This document shows positions 45,889 through 54,693 of a DNA stretch of 64,000 bases, piece by piece (position 1 is the first letter of the stretch; every line of letters begins with the position of its first letter). The position numbers were made by a program, and so were the translations under genes. The stretch covers positions 1 through 64,000 of the forward strand of contig JAKSRG010000002.1 in NCBI GenBank assembly GCA_024403735.1, given 5' to 3'. Source of the stretch: Clostridia bacterium (GTDB taxonomy: Bacteria > Bacillota > Clostridia > Saccharofermentanales > Saccharofermentanaceae). The notes beneath the pieces were generated by a model, which saw only the letters and a program-made list of their open reading frames with translations, was not told the origin of the DNA and searched no databases.

Positions 45889-48153
45889 ATGGCTAAGAAA
45901 AGTAAAGATGAGAATAAGGGAAAGACTTTATTAACAGATAGCTTTACAGATTCATCTATCAAAGACATGCCTATTCAGGATCAGTCTATTATTGATATGC
46001 TTAAGATCAACTATATGCCTTATGCAATGAGCGTTATTGTATCAAGAGCTATTCCTGAGATTGATGGTTTTAAGCCTTCACATCGTAAGCTTCTTTATAC
46101 TATGTATAAGATGGGTTTGTTGAGTGGTAATAGAACTAAGTCTGCTAACGTTGTTGGTCAGACAATGAAACTTAACCCACATGGTGATGGTGCGATTTAC
46201 GAGACAATGGTTCGTCTCACAAGAGATAACGAGTCACTTCTTCATCCTTATGTTGATTCAAAAGGTAACTTTGGTAAGCAGTATTCCAGAGATATGGCTT
46301 ATGCTGCTCACAGATATACAGAAGTAAGACTTGAGAAGTTCTGTGAAGAGATTTTCAGAGGCCTTGATAAAGATGCTGTAGATTTCGCTGATAACTATGA
46401 TGGAACAATGAAGGAGCCAACACTTCTTCCTGTTACATTCCCATCAATCCTCGTTAATAGTAATCAGGGTATCGCTGTTGGTATGGCTTCAAATATCTGT
46501 TCTTTCAATTTGAGAGAAGTATGTGAAGCTACTATCGCTTATATGAAGGATCCAACTGTTAATTTGTTGGAGATTATGCCTGCACCTGATTTCTCTGGTG
46601 GTGGAACTATTCTTTACAACAGAGAGCAGATGGAGAAGATTTATGATACTGGACGTGGTTCAGTTGTTATTAGATCTAATTACACAATCAATAAGAAGGA
46701 GAACTGTATTGAGATTAACGAGATCCCTTATTCAACTTCTATTGAGCAGATTGTTGAAGGTATTATTGATCTTGTTAAGGCTAAGAAGATTAATGAGATT
46801 TCAGATGTTCGTGATGATACAGATTTGAATGGTCTCAAGATTACTATTGAGTGTAAGAGAGGTACTGATCATGAAGCACTCATGACAAAGCTTTTCAAAC
46901 TTACAACTCTTCAGAGTTCTTTTGGTTGTAATTTCAATGTCCTTATCAATGGTAATCCAAGAGTTCTTGGTGTTAAGGATTTGATTAATGAGTGGCTCAA
47001 GTGGAGACGTGTTTGTCTTACTAGAGAAATTACTTATGATTTGAATAAGAAAAAAGATAGATTGCATTTGTTAGAAGGTCTCGAGAAAATCTTGCTCGAT
47101 ATCGATAAGGCAATTGCTATTATCAGAAATACTGAGTTGGAAGAAGAAGTTGTTCCAAACTTGATGAAGGGATTTGGAATTGACGAGATTCAGGCTGAGT
47201 ATGTAGCTGAGATTAAGCTCCGTAATATCAATAAGCAGTACATTATCAAGCGTATTGAAGATAAGGAGAAGCTTGTTAATGAGATTAAGGATCTCGAGGA
47301 TATTCTCAGCAAGCCAAAGAGAATAGATAAGCTTATTGAAGATACATTGAAAGATGTAGCTAAGAAGTATGGTATGGATCGTAAGACTCAGATTGTTATG
47401 CAGGATGAAGTTTCTGAATTCAAGCCAGAGACAATGATTTCAGACTACACATGCTATCTTAAGCTTACAAGACATGGCTATTTCAAGAAGCTCACAGCAG
47501 CTTCTGTAAGAAATGCAGCTGAACTTAAGATAAAGGAAGATGATGAAGTCTTTATTGAGCTCGAGTGCGAGAACAGAAGTGAGCTTTTGTTCTTTACTGA
47601 TAAGTGCAATGTATATAAGGCTAAGACATATGAGTTCGCTGATACTAAATCAGCAGAGTATGGTCATTATCTTGCTAATGTTCTCGAGATGGAACCAGAT
47701 GAGAATGTAATCTTTATGATCAATACAGTTGATTATAAGGGCAACTTGATGATTGGTTTCAAGAACGGTAAGGCTGCGTTGTTCCCAATTAGTGTATATG
47801 AGACAAAACAGAACCGTAAGAAACTTGTAAATGCTTATTTTGATGGTTCTAAGGCGTGTGCATTCTTAGTGCTCGGTGAAGATGAGAAGGTGGATCTTGT
47901 AGCTACAACAGATACTTCTAAGGCTGTTGTATTTGAGTCTTCTCTTATCCCACTTAAGTCAACAAGAACAACTCAGGGTGTTCAGCTCTTAACTTCTAAG
48001 AGAGGTTCACAGATGACTTCTATTATGAGAGTTGAAGATTCTGGTTTTACAAATCCTGATTATTTCAGAATTCGTAAGATCCCAGTTGTTGGATACTTCA
48101 TTAAAGAACAGATTGTTAAAGAACAGATTGAATTGAATTTGGATGGTGTTTAA
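45889..48153 (+). CDS. Type IIA topoisomerase subunit A (ParC/GyrA-like, diverged)
   Basis: This 754-residue DNA-cleaving subunit has its catalytic tyrosine at residue 143 in AAHRYTEVRL. The breakage-reunion domain (DGFKPSHRKLLYTMYKMGLL, KLNPHGDGAIYETMVRL) is complete. A C-terminal beta-propeller-like region of about 250 residues follows but without a clear GyrA box (QRRGGKG), which argues for a ParC-type enzyme. The positions that align with E. coli GyrA Ser83 and Asp87 are Gly101 and Glu105. GGAGA precedes the ATG. It lies 52 bases after the B subunit. Confidence 0.88.
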   Translation: MAKKSKDENKGKTLLTDSFTDSSIKDMPIQDQSIIDMLKINYMPYAMSVIVSRAIPEIDGFKPSHRKLLYTMYKMGLLSGNRTKSANVVGQTMKLNPHGDGAIYETMVRLTRDNESLLHPYVDSKGNFGKQYSRDMAYAAHRYTEVRLEKFCEEIFRGLDKDAVDFADNYDGTMKEPTLLPVTFPSILVNSNQGIAVGMASNICSFNLREVCEATIAYMKDPTVNLLEIMPAPDFSGGGTILYNREQMEKIYDTGRGSVVIRSNYTINKKENCIEINEIPYSTSIEQIVEGIIDLVKAKKINEISDVRDDTDLNGLKITIECKRGTDHEALMTKLFKLTTLQSSFGCNFNVLINGNPRVLGVKDLINEWLKWRRVCLTREITYDLNKKKDRLHLLEGLEKILLDIDKAIAIIRNTELEEEVVPNLMKGFGIDEIQAEYVAEIKLRNINKQYIIKRIEDKEKLVNEIKDLEDILSKPKRIDKLIEDTLKDVAKKYGMDRKTQIVMQDEVSEFKPETMISDYTCYLKLTRHGYFKKLTAASVRNAAELKIKEDDEVFIELECENRSELLFFTDKCNVYKAKTYEFADTKSAEYGHYLANVLEMEPDENVIFMINTVDYKGNLMIGFKNGKAALFPISVYETKQNRKKLVNAYFDGSKACAFLVLGEDEKVDLVATTDTSKAVVFESSLIPLKSTRTTQGVQLLTSKRGSQMTSIMRVEDSGFTNPDYFRIRKIPVVGYFIKEQIVKEQIELNLDGV

Positions 48154-48155
48154 CC

Positions 48156-50042
48156 TTGAGAAACGGCAGTATTGAGATGGTATTTGGAAAAGATACTTCT
48201 AGAAAACCAGTAAGCATTGTTTATTGGTTATCTATAGGTTTGTGTCTTGTTACATTACTATTCTCAGTATTTGTCTTCTTCTATGTTAATAAGGTTCAGA
48301 AAGATAACGAGTCTGTTATTCCGGATTTTAAACTTGCACTAGAGCGTGGAGATTATAAGGAAGCGCTTGAAATGTATCGAGAACTTCATGATGAAGTAGT
48401 TAGTGCTGATCCTGGAAAAGAGAGTGAATATGAGTTCCAGACATCAATGATGACTGAGATGGAGAACATCGTATCAGAGAAAGTAGTTACTATTGAGAAT
48501 AAGATACGATATGAGAGATATTCTCTAAAAAGTGCTGATTTGAAATTCCTTAACGAGATGGAAGAACTTACAAATTCTCAATTATCTAATTGGCTTAATT
48601 CTTTGTGTGAAGAATTCTTGTTAGGTACTATTGAAAAACCTGACGTTACATTTATTTTCAATGAGATTATTGCCGTAGATAAAATTGATTCTGTAGCATC
48701 ACCACTTCTTAGAGAAATAGATTCTATCGAGAAGGCTAGAGGTGTAGTTCAGTCAGCAGAAGCTTTCTACGAGGATGGTGACTACATATCTGCTGTTCAA
48801 CAGTATAATGATTTGTTATTAACTGCTGATGGATTTGTTTATAATTTTGCTACCAACAGAGTAGAAGAGATTAAGGACATTATGTACACTCCAATGCTTA
48901 CAATGTGTGAGCATATGCTTGATACATTTCAGTTCTATTCAGCAGAAGAACTTCTTTCAAGTCTAGCTGTAATTTTTCCAGATGATAACAGAATAAGTAA
49001 TGATCTTTTAACTGCTACTAGAAATACTTCACCAGTAGTTACATATTATGGTTCAGTTGAGGTTATCTGCATAAGACAACTTATTGTAGAACCATCAGTA
49101 GCTTTTGGTAATAAGTATGTTTCTTCAACAGATGATTTGTATCTTACTACTACAGAATTCCAGGCAATCCTTGAACAGCTCTATAGTGAGAATTATGTTC
49201 TCGTAGATGCTGAAGCTCTTGTAGATATTAGTAATGATGAGTATCTTGTTGAGCAGAATTTGAAGGTTCCAGAAGGAAAGAAGCCTTTGATAATTGTTGT
49301 TGAGAATCTTGATTATTCTGTAAAGAATGTAAGTCTAGGCGCTTGCGTTAAACTTGTTTTGAATGACCAAGGTCAGGTTTGTGGTCAGTATGTAAATGCT
49401 GCTGGAGATGAAGTTATTCAGCGTTCTGCTGAGTCTATAGGTATTCTTGATACATTCGTTGAGAATCATCCAGATTTCTCTTATAACGGTGCTAAGGGTG
49501 TTATTTCTATCTGTGGTTATGAATCTTGCTTTGGTTATGTTGTAAGTGAAGACCAGGTTGAAGATCACAACTTTGCATTGAATGCCATTGGTAAACCAGG
49601 CGAGAATATTACAGATATTGAGATTGAAGCTAATAAGAATACTGTTTCACAGATTGCAAGTAACTTGTCAGATAATGGTTGGAAGTTTGCGACATCTACA
49701 TATGGAAACATTGATGCTTCTAGTGCTTCGATGGAAGATATTCAGAACGACTTCGATAAGTGGGAAACTCAGATTGGTACTTTGTTGGGTCCTGTTCATA
49801 TGATTGTTTATCCTAATGGTAACTACATTAAGGGAACTGATGAGAGAGCCGAATACTTAAAGGCAAAGGGTTATCGTATATTCTTTGGTATTGGTCCAAA
49901 TCCTTATTACACATATGGTCTTAATTACCTATATTATGATAGAACTCTTATTAACGGTAATTCTATGAGAAATACAGATTTATCGAGATTGTTCGATGTA
50001 GCCGCTGTTTATGATGAGAATCGTATTAAAGAATTATCATGA
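48156..50042 (+). CDS. Membrane-anchored protein with degenerate NodB-like domain
   Basis: This 628-residue protein has one N-terminal membrane helix (about residues 21-45) and a long helical region containing two TPR-like tracts (FKLALERGDYKEALEMY and AEAFYEDGDYISAVQQYND). The C-terminal part (about 340-628) resembles a polysaccharide deacetylase fold but lacks the catalytic signature. VVENLDYS stands where TFDDGP is expected, and MIVYPNGNY where RxPxG is expected. It probably binds rather than cleaves glycan, with the TPR part as a scaffold. The start is a TTG at 48156; ATG 48177 is the alternative. It starts two bases after the ParC-like gene and is probably co-transcribed with it. Function is otherwise unknown. 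Confidence 0.65.
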   Translation: MRNGSIEMVFGKDTSRKPVSIVYWLSIGLCLVTLLFSVFVFFYVNKVQKDNESVIPDFKLALERGDYKEALEMYRELHDEVVSADPGKESEYEFQTSMMTEMENIVSEKVVTIENKIRYERYSLKSADLKFLNEMEELTNSQLSNWLNSLCEEFLLGTIEKPDVTFIFNEIIAVDKIDSVASPLLREIDSIEKARGVVQSAEAFYEDGDYISAVQQYNDLLLTADGFVYNFATNRVEEIKDIMYTPMLTMCEHMLDTFQFYSAEELLSSLAVIFPDDNRISNDLLTATRNTSPVVTYYGSVEVICIRQLIVEPSVAFGNKYVSSTDDLYLTTTEFQAILEQLYSENYVLVDAEALVDISNDEYLVEQNLKVPEGKKPLIIVVENLDYSVKNVSLGACVKLVLNDQGQVCGQYVNAAGDEVIQRSAESIGILDTFVENHPDFSYNGAKGVISICGYESCFGYVVSEDQVEDHNFALNAIGKPGENITDIEIEANKNTVSQIASNLSDNGWKFATSTYGNIDASSASMEDIQNDFDKWETQIGTLLGPVHMIVYPNGNYIKGTDERAEYLKAKGYRIFFGIGPNPYYTYGLNYLYYDRTLINGNSMRNTDLSRLFDVAAVYDENRIKELS

Positions 50043-50133
50043 ATTTGTAAAACACTGTTAACTTTTTAACAGTAGAAGATGAATGAATAAAAGTATATAA
50101 TAACTGAATAAAGTAGATTGTGAGGGTGTGTAA

Positions 50134-50571
50134 GTGGCAAAGACAGACAGATTAAGTCAGTATATCGAGAATGATGTAGTTTTGTGGAAAGATAAGAAGC
50201 GCTATTTGGGTCTTCCTATTTCATTCACAACATATACTTTTGATAACAATAGACTCTATATTCGTTCTGGTTTTTTCAAGACAACAGAAGATGAAATTCT
50301 TCTGTATCGTATCCTCGACATTTCATTGAAGAAGACATTGGGCCAGAAGATTTTCGGTGTTGGTAGTGTTATTTTGAATACTGCTGATAAGACATCACCA
50401 GTTGTTGAACTTAAGAACATTAAAAATCCTGATAGAGTGCGTAAGGCTTTGAGTACTCTTGTTGAGAAAGAGCGTGATGAGAAGCGTGTACTCGGTAAGG
50501 AAATGTTCGGATCAGCTGGTCACGATCATTGCGGTGATGATTTTACAGCTCATAGTTTGGATTTAGAGTAA
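50134..50571 (+). CDS. Bacterial PH-domain protein
   Basis: This 145-residue soluble protein shows the bacterial PH (YdbS/bPH_2-like) pattern: FTTYTFDNNRLYIRSGFF, then EILLYRILDISLKKTLGQKIFGVGSV, which forms the barrel's middle strands. No membrane helices are present, unlike YdbS. A short tail has GSAGHDHCGDDFTAHS, which could bind a metal ion. Ligand and role are unknown. The GTG at 50134 is preceded by GAGGGTG. It is 21 bases upstream of the sirtuin gene, so the two probably share a transcript. Confidence 0.8.
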   Translation: MAKTDRLSQYIENDVVLWKDKKRYLGLPISFTTYTFDNNRLYIRSGFFKTTEDEILLYRILDISLKKTLGQKIFGVGSVILNTADKTSPVVELKNIKNPDRVRKALSTLVEKERDEKRVLGKEMFGSAGHDHCGDDFTAHSLDLE

Positions 50572-50592
50572 TTTTTAAGGGGAAATTATTTA

Positions 50593-51480
50593 GTGGAGAC
50601 TAGATTAGATCGCTATAGTGGAGCGAGACAAAAGAAATTAGATCAGCTTAAGCAGATGATTTCTGAATCTAAGAACATTGTGTTTTTGGGTGGTGCAGGA
50701 GTTTCTACTGAGAGTGGTATACCTGATTTTCGTAGCGGTGAAGGTATTTTTAACCAGGAATCAGGTTTTAAGTACAGGGCAGTAGACGTTGTGTCACGTT
50801 CATTTTTTGATGAACACCCTGATATGTTCTTTGATTTTTATAGACGTAAGCTTTGCTATCCAGATGCTAAGCCTAATAAAGCTCATAAAGCTTTAGCTAG
50901 ATTGGAGCGTCAGGAGAAGCTTAAGGCAATTATTACTCAGAATATTGACTGTTTGCATCAGATGGGTGGAAGCAAGAATACAATTGAGTTGCACGGTTCT
51001 ATTTATAAGAATCACTGTATGGATTGTAATAAGAGTTTTAGACTTGATTATGTGTTGAATTGCGAAGGAATTCCTAAATGTAATCGTTGTGGTGGAATTG
51101 TTAAGCCAGACGTTACACTATATGAAGAGAATCTCGATCATGAGAAGGTAGACGCAGCTATTAAGGCTATTAAGAAGTGTGATCTTCTTATCATTGGTGG
51201 TACATCTCTCAGAGTTTATCCAGCAGCTACTTTTGTTGAATTCTTGAAGCATGATAATCTTGTTATCATCAATAAGAGTACTACACATCTTGATTTACGA
51301 GCTAAGCTCATTATTCATGATAGTATTGGCGAAGTTTTGGATGCTGTTGTTCCTAAGAGAAGACCATCTACTAAGAAAAAGACTACGAAGAAGATTACTT
51401 CGAAAACAGCTAAGACAGCTAAAACTACTAAGTCAACAAAGACTGCTAAAGAAAAGGAAACAGATAAGAAAGCCGATTAA
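50593..51480 (+). CDS. Sir2-family NAD-dependent protein deacylase with lysine-rich tail
   Basis: This 295-residue sirtuin removes acyl groups from lysines using NAD. Motifs are GGAGVSTESGIPDFRS, TQNIDCLHQ, LHGS with the catalytic His, four zinc cysteines (CMDC and CNRC), PDVTLYEENL and GGTSLRVYPAA. The catalytic core ends near residue 250. After it comes an unusual tail of about 40 residues made of Lys, Thr, Ser and Ala (KKKTTKKITSKTAK...), like a histone H1 tail. It could bind nucleic acid or be a self-substrate. The GTG at 50593 follows AAGGGGA. The hairpin terminator overlaps the stop codon. Confidence 0.9.
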   Translation: METRLDRYSGARQKKLDQLKQMISESKNIVFLGGAGVSTESGIPDFRSGEGIFNQESGFKYRAVDVVSRSFFDEHPDMFFDFYRRKLCYPDAKPNKAHKALARLERQEKLKAIITQNIDCLHQMGGSKNTIELHGSIYKNHCMDCNKSFRLDYVLNCEGIPKCNRCGGIVKPDVTLYEENLDHEKVDAAIKAIKKCDLLIIGGTSLRVYPAATFVEFLKHDNLVIINKSTTHLDLRAKLIIHDSIGEVLDAVVPKRRPSTKKKTTKKITSKTAKTAKTTKSTKTAKEKETDKKAD

Positions 51481-51490
51481 TATATCGGCT
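51471..51490 (+). terminator. Terminator overlapping the sirtuin stop
   Basis: AGCCGAT (51471-51477) pairs with ATCGGCT (51484-51490) around a 6-base loop, and seven further T residues follow. The gene's TAA at 51478-51480 is in the loop. Confidence 0.85.
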
Positions 51491-51506
51491 TTTTTTATAA
51501 GATAAT

Positions 51507-53321
51507 ATGAAGTATTCATTGGAAGATTTTAAAAAGAGAAATGAACAACTAGGTGAAGAGATTAAGGCTTTAGAAAACAAGAATTTTAAGTTCAGCCTTT
51601 TTAGATTGGTTGTCTTTTTGTTATTGGTTGCGTTTGTTGTATTAACTATCGCAGTTAAGTCAATGATGGTTATATTCCTGGTTCTTGCATGTCTTTCACT
51701 AGTTGGATTTATATTACTCTGCGTTGTTCACTATAAATCTAACTCTGAACTAAAGTTTAAGAGAATTCTTAGAGATATTAATGAAGAGTATATTGCTAGA
51801 GTTGAAGGTGATTTCTCAAAACTTAAAGATACAGGTGATGAGTTTATTATTCCTAATCACGATTACTGTATTGATTTGGATGTGTTTGGTGAAGAGTCTT
51901 TGTTTTCTCTATTGAATGTTTCGGAGAGTGCGTTTGGTAGAAAAAGATTTAGCGAGGAGTTATTGAACGGACACATAAATTCAAGAACAAATTCTGAAAT
52001 CTCTACTATCCAAGATGCAGTTCACGAGTTTAGTAATGATGTAGATTTTTTGCAGGAATATCAGGCTATTGCCAGAAATGGCAGACTTAAGTCGATGCCT
52101 ATGGCACTTCTTGGATTAAAGGATAAGAAAGATTTCTATTCTAGTAAGATGAGAATAGTAACACGTGTTCTTGTTTGTCTTTGGATCATTCCAGTTGCGG
52201 CTTTGCTATTAGCACCAAAACTGTTTTCTACAGCTTTGTTAGGAGTATTGATATTGAACTTAATTGCTTCTTTTGTTATGGCTCCTAAGTATGGTGAATT
52301 CTTTAAAGCTGTTGAGGGAATATCAAGACAGTGTAGTGCTTTATATAGCTTATTTGAAAAGCTTGAGTCTAAAGAATTCAAGAGCGATTTGATCAAGTCA
52401 TTGTTATATGGCAAGGATTCGAAAACAAAGTACTCAACTGGACTTAAGGAACTATCAAAAGTATGTAATAAATGTGCTTACAGAGCTCAGCCATTGTTAG
52501 CGTTAGTTTTGAATTCTGTATGTCTTTATGATTCAATATGTGCAGATAAACTAAATACTTGGGTTAAAAAGTATGGTCAGTCATTGCCAACTATCATTGA
52601 AAACCTATCGACAATTGAAACGATGATGTCAGCATCTGTTGTAGAGGTTGTTTTCGAGCAATCATCTAGACCTGAATTCGTTGAAGTTAGTAACGAAAAT
52701 GACAATGCTTATTTTTTAGGTGAGGATATATTGCATCCTTTGTTGAATAGAAAAACTGCTGTATCTAATTCAATTGAGATTGATCATAAGATTGCAATTA
52801 TTACTGGTTCAAATATGTCTGGTAAAACAACTCTAATTAGAACTGTTGGAGTAATGTGCATTCTTAGTTATTTAGGATCTTATGTGCCAGCTAAAAAGGT
52901 TTCTCTTGGAAGAATGAGAATTGTTTCATCAATGAGAATTGTTGATAGCATCAAAGAGGAAATGAGTACATTCAGAGCTGAACTAGTTAGAATATCTAAT
53001 ATAGTTAATGCAGGTAGAGAGAATAAGCCAATGCTTTTCTTGATTGACGAGATTTTTAGAGGAACTAATTCTGCAGATAGAACAGATGGTGCGATGGAAG
53101 TACTAAGAAGTCTATCAAGACCTATGGTAATTGGTTTTATGACAACTCACGATTATGCTTTGTGCGATCAGGCTAAGGAGGAGTTGGATAATATATGCTA
53201 TTATCACTTCTCTGAGAAATATGATGACGATGGAATTTCGTTCGATTATAAGTTAAAGACCGGAATGACGAAGATTTCTAACGCAAAAAAGCTTATGAAA
53301 CTTGTTGGAATTATAATATAA
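51507..53321 (+). CDS. Membrane-associated MutS-family ATPase
   Basis: This 604-residue protein has two N-terminal membrane helices (about 28-76), a helical middle with a second hydrophobic pair (about 210-250), and a C-terminal MutS ATPase domain. Walker A reads ITGSNMSGKTTLIRT near residue 434 and Walker B FLIDEIFRGTNSADR near 513, with the MTTHDYAL segment of MutS domain V. It lacks the mismatch-binding domain I of MutS and the Smr nuclease of MutS2. This is the short MutS-like group with membrane segments, of unknown function. Start: AGATAATATG has only a weak ribosome site, immediately after the sirtuin terminator. lysA follows 41 bases on. Confidence 0.82.
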   Translation: MKYSLEDFKKRNEQLGEEIKALENKNFKFSLFRLVVFLLLVAFVVLTIAVKSMMVIFLVLACLSLVGFILLCVVHYKSNSELKFKRILRDINEEYIARVEGDFSKLKDTGDEFIIPNHDYCIDLDVFGEESLFSLLNVSESAFGRKRFSEELLNGHINSRTNSEISTIQDAVHEFSNDVDFLQEYQAIARNGRLKSMPMALLGLKDKKDFYSSKMRIVTRVLVCLWIIPVAALLLAPKLFSTALLGVLILNLIASFVMAPKYGEFFKAVEGISRQCSALYSLFEKLESKEFKSDLIKSLLYGKDSKTKYSTGLKELSKVCNKCAYRAQPLLALVLNSVCLYDSICADKLNTWVKKYGQSLPTIIENLSTIETMMSASVVEVVFEQSSRPEFVEVSNENDNAYFLGEDILHPLLNRKTAVSNSIEIDHKIAIITGSNMSGKTTLIRTVGVMCILSYLGSYVPAKKVSLGRMRIVSSMRIVDSIKEEMSTFRAELVRISNIVNAGRENKPMLFLIDEIFRGTNSADRTDGAMEVLRSLSRPMVIGFMTTHDYALCDQAKEELDNICYYHFSEKYDDDGISFDYKLKTGMTKISNAKKLMKLVGIII

Positions 53322-53362
53322 TATATTATTGACGATTATGGTGTTATTTGGAGGATTATTTA

Positions 53363-54613
53363 ATGGAATCTTTTATTAATAGTGTGAACTTCTTTGAGGG
53401 GAATAACCCAGAGGATTTGGTTGATAAGTATGGCACTCCTCTTTATGTATATAACGAGTCAATTCTTAGAGACAGAATGACTAACGTAACTAAGATTATT
53501 ACTAAGTATCCATATACAGCAAACTTCTCTGTAAAGGCTAATACAAACCTTTCAATTCTTAAGATTGCTAACGAACTTGGTTTGAATGCAGATGCTATGT
53601 CTGAGAACGAGATTAGAATGCTTCTTAAGGCTGGATTTGATCCAAAGAGAATTTTCTTTGTAACTAACAATTTGAGCAAGGAAGAACTTTCTTTTGCAAT
53701 CGAGAATGGTGTAATGGTATCACTTGACTCTCTTGATCAGGTTCGTCTATTTGGTGAGATTAATAAGGGCGGTAGATGCGCTGTAAGAATTAATCCAGGT
53801 GTAGGTGCTGGTCATCACGAGAAGGTTGTAACAGCTGGTAAGAAAACTAAGTTCGCTGTTTGTGAAGATGATATTGATAAGCTCTTGGAGCTTGCTAATA
53901 AATATGAGTTGAAGATTGTTGGTATTAATCAGCATGTTGGTTCACTTTATATGCAGCCAGATCCATTCCTTGAAGCATCTAAGAATTTCCTTAAGATTGC
54001 TCGTAAGTTTGAAGGATTAGAGTTCATTGATTTTGGTGGAGGATTTGGTATCCCTTATCACAAGCTCGCTGACGAGGCTCCATTTGATATGGCTGATTTG
54101 GCTTCAAAGTTTGAGCCAATTCTTGATGATTTCGTAAAGGATTACGGATATGCTCCATTGTTTAAGACTGAACCTGGTAGATATTGTGTAGCTGAGTCAT
54201 CAGTAATTCTTGGTAGAGTTCATGCTACAAAGCAGAATTCTGGTAAGAAGTATGCAGGAACAGACATTGGTATGAATGTTCTTGTTAGACCATCAATGTA
54301 TGATTCATGGCACGATATTGAGGTTATTCGTGATAACAAAGTTGTTACTGCTAGTGAGGGAACAGACGTTGTATCTGTAGTTGGTAACATTTGTGAGAGT
54401 GGAGATATTCTTGCTAAGGAGCGTGAATTGCCAATTATTAAGACTGGTGATTTGGTAGCAGTACTTGATGCTGGTGCTTATGGTTGGTGCATGAGTTCAA
54501 CTTATAATTCACGTGGTAGAGCATGCGAGATCATGATTAATGACAAGGGTGAGGTTAAAGTTATTAGAAGACGTGAGACTTTCGAGGATATAATCTCACT
54601 ATATGTTGATTAA
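53363..54613 (+). CDS. lysA: Diaminopimelate decarboxylase
   Basis: This is a PLP enzyme making lysine from meso-diaminopimelate. At 416 residues it is normal. The PLP lysine lies in FSVKANTNLSIL near the N-terminus. GGGFGIPYH is the phosphate-binding glycine stretch, TEPGRYCV and the C-terminal CESGD are substrate segments, and GAYGWCMSSTYN is the closing motif. The ATG at 53363 follows GGAGG by nine bases; the TTG at 53348 is within that site's upstream edge. Together with ddh it gives the short route to lysine. Confidence 0.93.
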   Translation: MESFINSVNFFEGNNPEDLVDKYGTPLYVYNESILRDRMTNVTKIITKYPYTANFSVKANTNLSILKIANELGLNADAMSENEIRMLLKAGFDPKRIFFVTNNLSKEELSFAIENGVMVSLDSLDQVRLFGEINKGGRCAVRINPGVGAGHHEKVVTAGKKTKFAVCEDDIDKLLELANKYELKIVGINQHVGSLYMQPDPFLEASKNFLKIARKFEGLEFIDFGGGFGIPYHKLADEAPFDMADLASKFEPILDDFVKDYGYAPLFKTEPGRYCVAESSVILGRVHATKQNSGKKYAGTDIGMNVLVRPSMYDSWHDIEVIRDNKVVTASEGTDVVSVVGNICESGDILAKERELPIIKTGDLVAVLDAGAYGWCMSSTYNSRGRACEIMINDKGEVKVIRRRETFEDIISLYVD

Positions 54614-54693
54614 TTTTGATATTTGTAGCATAAATATAATGTAACAATGAATTAGGTTATTTAGGGCAAATTTGATTTGTTATGGTAGGGTAA

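Noticed and set aside
50054..50072. Small inverted repeat CTGTTAA...TTAACAG upstream of the PH-domain gene
   Set aside because: It has no T-run after it, so it is not a terminator. It could be an operator, but there is no second copy or known regulator to support it.
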